From: Lutispora sp.
GTDB taxonomy: Bacteria > Bacillota > Clostridia > Lutisporales > Lutisporaceae
Length of the DNA: 5,465 nt
NCBI GenBank assembly: GCA_030834765.1
Contig: JAUQXG010000419.1
Coordinates: 1-5,465 of the forward strand
Direction: 5' to 3'
A program made the position numbers and the translations under genes. Shown here piece by piece: positions 4,292-5,465 of the stretch. The notes beneath the pieces were generated by a model. The model saw only the letters and a program-made list of their open reading frames with translations. It made no database searches and was not told where the DNA came from. Positions within the stretch are counted from its first letter, which is position 1; each line of letters starts with the position of its first letter.

Positions 4292-5206
4292 TTAAATCAA
4301 AATTTTTAAATACTGCTCTAATCGCTCATTCACATATCCTGCAACCATCTCTACCATTGGCAGCTCGTTTTGATTGCGATAATACTCATCAAAAGCTTGG
4401 TAGTATTTTTTTCTGTCCGCAAACTTAACATCAATTGCCGGATATCCATTTTGCATCAGCTCCAAGTTAATGATAAGTCTCCCTGTTCTTCCGTTCCCGT
4501 CAATAAAAGGGTGAATGCCCTCAAAATCCAAGTGAAATAAAGCAACAGCTTCTACAAGGTGCATTTTAGCCCTTCTATCAGCATGATTGTTAATCAGCTC
4601 ATTCATCATAGGCTCTACTAAATATGGCTGTGGTGGCTCGTAAAATGCCCCCATAATACGTACCGGAATACGACGATAAACACCACGGTCTTCTGCTCTA
4701 TCCATAAGCACAAGCGAATGAATACTTTTGATGATATATGCCGAAAACTCTTGTTTTTCGCTCACAAGACTTTCTACATACTTAAATGCATCACGATGAC
4801 CGATAATCTCCAAATGCTCCTTAAGTGGCTTTTGATCTATGGTGACACCCTCTAAAACCATTGCCGTTTCTTGCAGTGTTAATGTGTTTCCCTCAATGGC
4901 ATTTGAATTATAGGTAAACTCAATTAAAAACTCGTCTCTTAAACGCTCTACTTCTCCTTGTGTTAAAGGTGGTAGTGTAGAAAGTTTTTCAAGGTTTTTA
5001 TCTATCTCCTCCAATAGCTTTTTAAGCCTTATACGACTTTTTGCAGTATTTCGCCCATCTTGCGGTTTTGTAGCATCTACAGGTATCATATAGAGCTTAC
5101 CTTTGCGAGTTACACCCTCTATACGATTTTCTTCACAGAGGATACGCACTCTGCGAGCAGACAATCCCCATTTAACTGCTGCTTCTGATACTTTCATATA
5201 TTCCAC
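4292..5206 (-). CDS. Fic-domain AMPylase-type protein with N-terminal DNA-binding domain
   Basis: A 304-residue Fic protein. Fic enzymes usually transfer AMP from ATP to a hydroxyl side chain of a target protein. Residues 1-45 form a winged/MerR-like DNA-binding domain (KVSEAAVKWGLSARRVRILC). Residues 101-106, SNAIEG, match the (S/T)xxxE(G/N) inhibitory motif, placed N-terminal to the active site as in class II Fic proteins, so activity is probably autoinhibited. Residues 232-243, HPFIDGNGRTGR, are the complete catalytic loop with the essential His. AFYEPPQPYLVEPMM (187-201) is the flap region. Start: the frame opens earlier, but GAGGTG (5218-5213) overlaps the GTG at 5215 and is 6 nt from the GTG at 5206, and related proteins begin MEY. 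Full length for this class. No antitoxin-like gene adjoins it; the ATPase fragment follows. The target is unknown. Confidence 0.93.
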   Translation of the reverse strand: MEYMKVSEAAVKWGLSARRVRILCEENRIEGVTRKGKLYMIPVDATKPQDGRNTAKSRIRLKKLLEEIDKNLEKLSTLPPLTQGEVERLRDEFLIEFTYNSNAIEGNTLTLQETAMVLEGVTIDQKPLKEHLEIIGHRDAFKYVESLVSEKQEFSAYIIKSIHSLVLMDRAEDRGVYRRIPVRIMGAFYEPPQPYLVEPMMNELINNHADRRAKMHLVEAVALFHLDFEGIHPFIDGNGRTGRLIINLELMQNGYPAIDVKFADRKKYYQAFDEYYRNQNELPMVEMVAGYVNERLEQYLKILI

Positions 5207-5233
5207 GTTGCTCACCTCACGAAACTAATTTTA

Positions 5234-5286
5234 GGAATATTATATCTCAATTACAGGAATATACACAAGCATATTCTACGGAATAT
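5234..5286. promoter_or_regulatory. Three GGAATAT direct repeats around the Fic promoter (possible operator)
   Basis: GGAATAT on the plus strand at 5234-5240, 5256-5262 and 5280-5286, at 22- and 24-bp steps, about two helical turns. They overlap the -10, sit in the spacer beside the -35, and lie just upstream of the -35. The third is also half of an inverted repeat with ATATTC (5271-5276). Because Fic has its own DNA-binding domain, autoregulation through these sites is plausible, though the DNA here is AT-rich. Confidence 0.5.
5239..5268 (-). promoter_or_regulatory. Promoter of the Fic gene
   Basis: On the minus strand TTGTGT (5268-5263), an 18-bp spacer and a perfect TATAAT (5244-5239). 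Transcription would start near 5232, about 25 nt before the GTG start, leaving room for the GAGGTG ribosome site. Three GGAATAT repeats surround it. Confidence 0.65.
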
Positions 5287-5322
5287 TTTAACTACCCCCT
5301 AAATATTGTTCCCATAATCTAG

Positions 5323-5354
5323 TTACACCCCTTACCATATGGCAATGGGTGTAA
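5323..5354. terminator. Inverted repeat between the right-edge gene and the Fic gene
   Basis: TTACACCC (5323-5330) and GGGTGTAA (5347-5354) pair perfectly, with a CCATATGG palindrome at the centre and two mismatches between. It lies 40 nt after the stop of the right-edge gene on the minus strand. Neither side has a long T-run (plus side TGTTTTATC), so terminator is the likeliest but not the only reading; a protein-binding site would also fit. Confidence 0.5.
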
Positions 5355-5393
5355 TGTTTTATCTAAAATTAGGTAATATCCCATATCACACTA

Positions 5394-5465
5394 TTAAAAA
5401 ATTAGTTTTGCTGTCAAATGCATAGTACTATCACAAGCATCATGAATTAATTCTACTTCCCGAGA
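5394..5465 (-). CDS. C-terminal end of an unrecognised gene entering from the right
   Basis: The frame is open from the right edge for 23 codons to TAA at 5394-5396, giving a peptide ending in CDSTMHLTAKLIF. A hairpin 40 nt further on supports a gene ending here. Only this tail is visible, too little for a family call, and a chance open frame is not excluded. Confidence 0.45.
   Translation of the reverse strand, partial: SREVELIHDACDSTMHLTAKLIF

Noticed and set aside
4198..4428. Plus-strand open frame across the Fic 3' end
   Set aside because: Antisense to the conserved C-terminal part of Fic, no RBS, no domain.
5207..5215. Fic start at the upstream GTG (5215)
   Set aside because: That GTG overlaps the GAGGTG ribosome site; the GTG at 5206 has correct spacing and gives the MEY start usual for the family.

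Overview
The window looks like a chromosomal accessory region of a low-GC, Gram-positive anaerobe, most likely a member of the Clostridia. The reasons are the AT-rich sequence, strong AGGAGG ribosome binding sites, a MerR regulator with a GyrI-like effector domain, an M20D amidohydrolase behind what looks like a sigma-54 promoter, and debris of an IS630-type transposase and of integrative elements. I cannot name a species. Almost every intact gene is on the minus strand; the plus strand carries only two 3' remnants.

Regions, left to right. (1) 1-1043: the first 330 codons of an M20D amidohydrolase, running off the left edge, behind a near-perfect -24/-12 (sigma-54) promoter. (2) 1168-1533: a scar made of the 3' end of an IS630-type transposase (minus) abutting the C-terminal end of a TetR-like regulator (plus). 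(3) 1517-3320: a compact minus-strand locus. A MerR/GyrI-like regulator has a promoter with a 19-bp spacer and a dyad. Eight bases after its stop is a second promoter that drives a long leader with two copies of an attenuator-like element and three intrinsic terminators, then a 57-residue protein with two membrane segments. (4) 3356-3767: two strong terminators, a 3' gene remnant, two 9-bp repeats one helical turn apart, and a 12-bp match to the guaA-type attachment core; I read this as the scar of an integrated element. (5) 3768-4250: an ATPase-like fragment broken at both ends. (6) 4292-5286: an intact Fic-domain protein with an N-terminal DNA-binding domain and three spaced repeats in its promoter. 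(7) 5394-5465: the last 23 codons of an unrecognised gene.

The most interesting part is the tandem leader. Both copies can encode a peptide starting MS(G/R)VSHLSPLGY; four of the five base differences in that stretch are silent. Downstream, three RNA strands that would form competing antiterminator and terminator helices have changed together between the copies. This suggests translation-coupled or ligand-coupled transcription attenuation acting twice in series on a tiny membrane protein. The inducer and the protein's function are unknown to me. A drug or ribosome-stress response is a guess based on the MerR/GyrI-like neighbour and the leader-peptide layout.
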